A stretch of DNA of 14,084 bases from contig CAJXTH010000005.1 in assembly GCA_913060955.1 (NCBI GenBank), forward strand, positions 1 through 14,084, written 5' to 3'. Origin of the DNA: an uncultured bacterium (GTDB taxonomy: Bacteria > Patescibacteriota > Minisyncoccia > SW-4-49-11). This document shows positions 13,857-14,084 of this stretch, piece after piece (the stretch's first letter is position 1; every line of letters starts with the position of its first letter). A program made the position numbers and the translations under genes. The notes beneath the pieces are model-generated. The model had not been told where the DNA came from, ran no database searches, and saw only the letters and a program-made list of their open reading frames with translations.

Positions 13857-14084
13857 TTATTCGTCAACGAACTTTACATCTAAATAATGTGTGCTACATG
13901 AAATACATGGATCATAAGCTCGAACAAGCATCTCCAAATTCAACGTGATTTCCTCTTTTGTTTTATCTAATAAATCTGGAGCAAAAACTTCCATGTCTTT
14001 TTGAATGTTATTATGATTCTGATTGGTTGGAATCACACAATTAGCTTTCGTGCAAATACCTTCTTTATTATATGTGTAATCATG
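13857..14084 (-). CDS. [NiFe] hydrogenase large subunit, C-terminal end (partial)
   Basis: The last 75 residues of a gene that enters from beyond the window's high end. The key motif is RAYDPCISCSTH (about residues 55-66 of the visible part), where the two cysteines bind the Ni-Fe centre and the histidine precedes the cleavage site. The nine residues YLDVKFVDE after it are the tail removed by the maturation protease. Upstream, HDYTYNKEGICTKANCVIPT and NNIQKDM match the group 3 (cytoplasmic, NAD(P)- or F420-linked) large subunits such as HydA/HyhL; subgroup 3b is my best guess. A maturation protease start follows one base after its stop, the expected order. Its GC (about 32%) is well below that of the adjoining kinase tail, so it may not come from the same genome. 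Confidence 0.9.
   Translation of the reverse strand, partial: HDYTYNKEGICTKANCVIPTNQNHNNIQKDMEVFAPDLLDKTKEEITLNLEMLVRAYDPCISCSTHYLDVKFVDE

Noticed and set aside
13589..13867. A functional new protease-kinase fusion protein
   Set aside because: The protease part stops after about 25 residues and the kinase part lacks the phosphorylated histidine and N box, so both are broken. The shared motif at the joint explains it more simply.
1..14084. CRISPR array, mobile element or defence island
   Set aside because: There are no regularly spaced direct repeats, no transposase or integrase motifs, and no recognised nuclease or defence gene. Apart from the high-coordinate end, the content is housekeeping.

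Overview
The window holds a compact gene array in which every supported gene reads on the minus strand, so transcription runs from high to low coordinates. I see no tRNA, rRNA operon, CRISPR array, insertion sequence, integrase or phage gene. The standard genetic code works throughout. Several traits suggest a candidate phylum radiation (Patescibacteria) genome reconstructed from a metagenome: a short RNase P RNA, a small helical protein resembling the DUF5663 family, a RodZ-like protein carrying an Ig-like extracellular domain, very short spacers, and almost no Shine-Dalgarno sites. The phylum-level assignment is inference.

In transcription order the layout is as follows. At the high-coordinate end (13857-14084) lies the C-terminus of a cytoplasmic-type [NiFe] hydrogenase large subunit. 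Next comes an 88-codon ORF that begins as the hydrogenase maturation protease and switches in frame, at a DDGIGIP segment, into the ATP-binding tail of a histidine kinase. GC content changes at the same place, from about 32% in the hydrogenase part to about 43% in the kinase part. A hairpin and a good promoter then precede a six-gene run: HIT hydrolase, FtsK translocase, RodZ-like protein, enolase, an atypical receiver protein, and RecJ.

A promoter behind recJ drives the RNase P RNA (rnpB). It runs without a visible terminator into a polyprenyl glycosylphosphotransferase that initiates surface polysaccharide. A further promoter, with a palindrome filling its spacer, drives an unrecognised 474-residue protein and the 113-residue helical protein. 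mnmA has its own extended -10 promoter, followed by rny (RNase Y). A strong promoter right after rny leads to the first seven codons of what looks like an HU-type nucleoid protein at the window's low end.

Functionally most of this is housekeeping: RNA processing and decay (RNase P, RNase Y), tRNA thiolation (MnmA), repair (RecJ), chromosome segregation (FtsK, HU), glycolysis (enolase), and cell envelope (RodZ-like protein, glycosylphosphotransferase). The points most worth a second look are the hydrogenase-protease/kinase chimera, the receiver that has lost its phosphoacceptor aspartate and carries a four-cysteine tail, and the orphan 474-residue protein with an apparent internal duplication.
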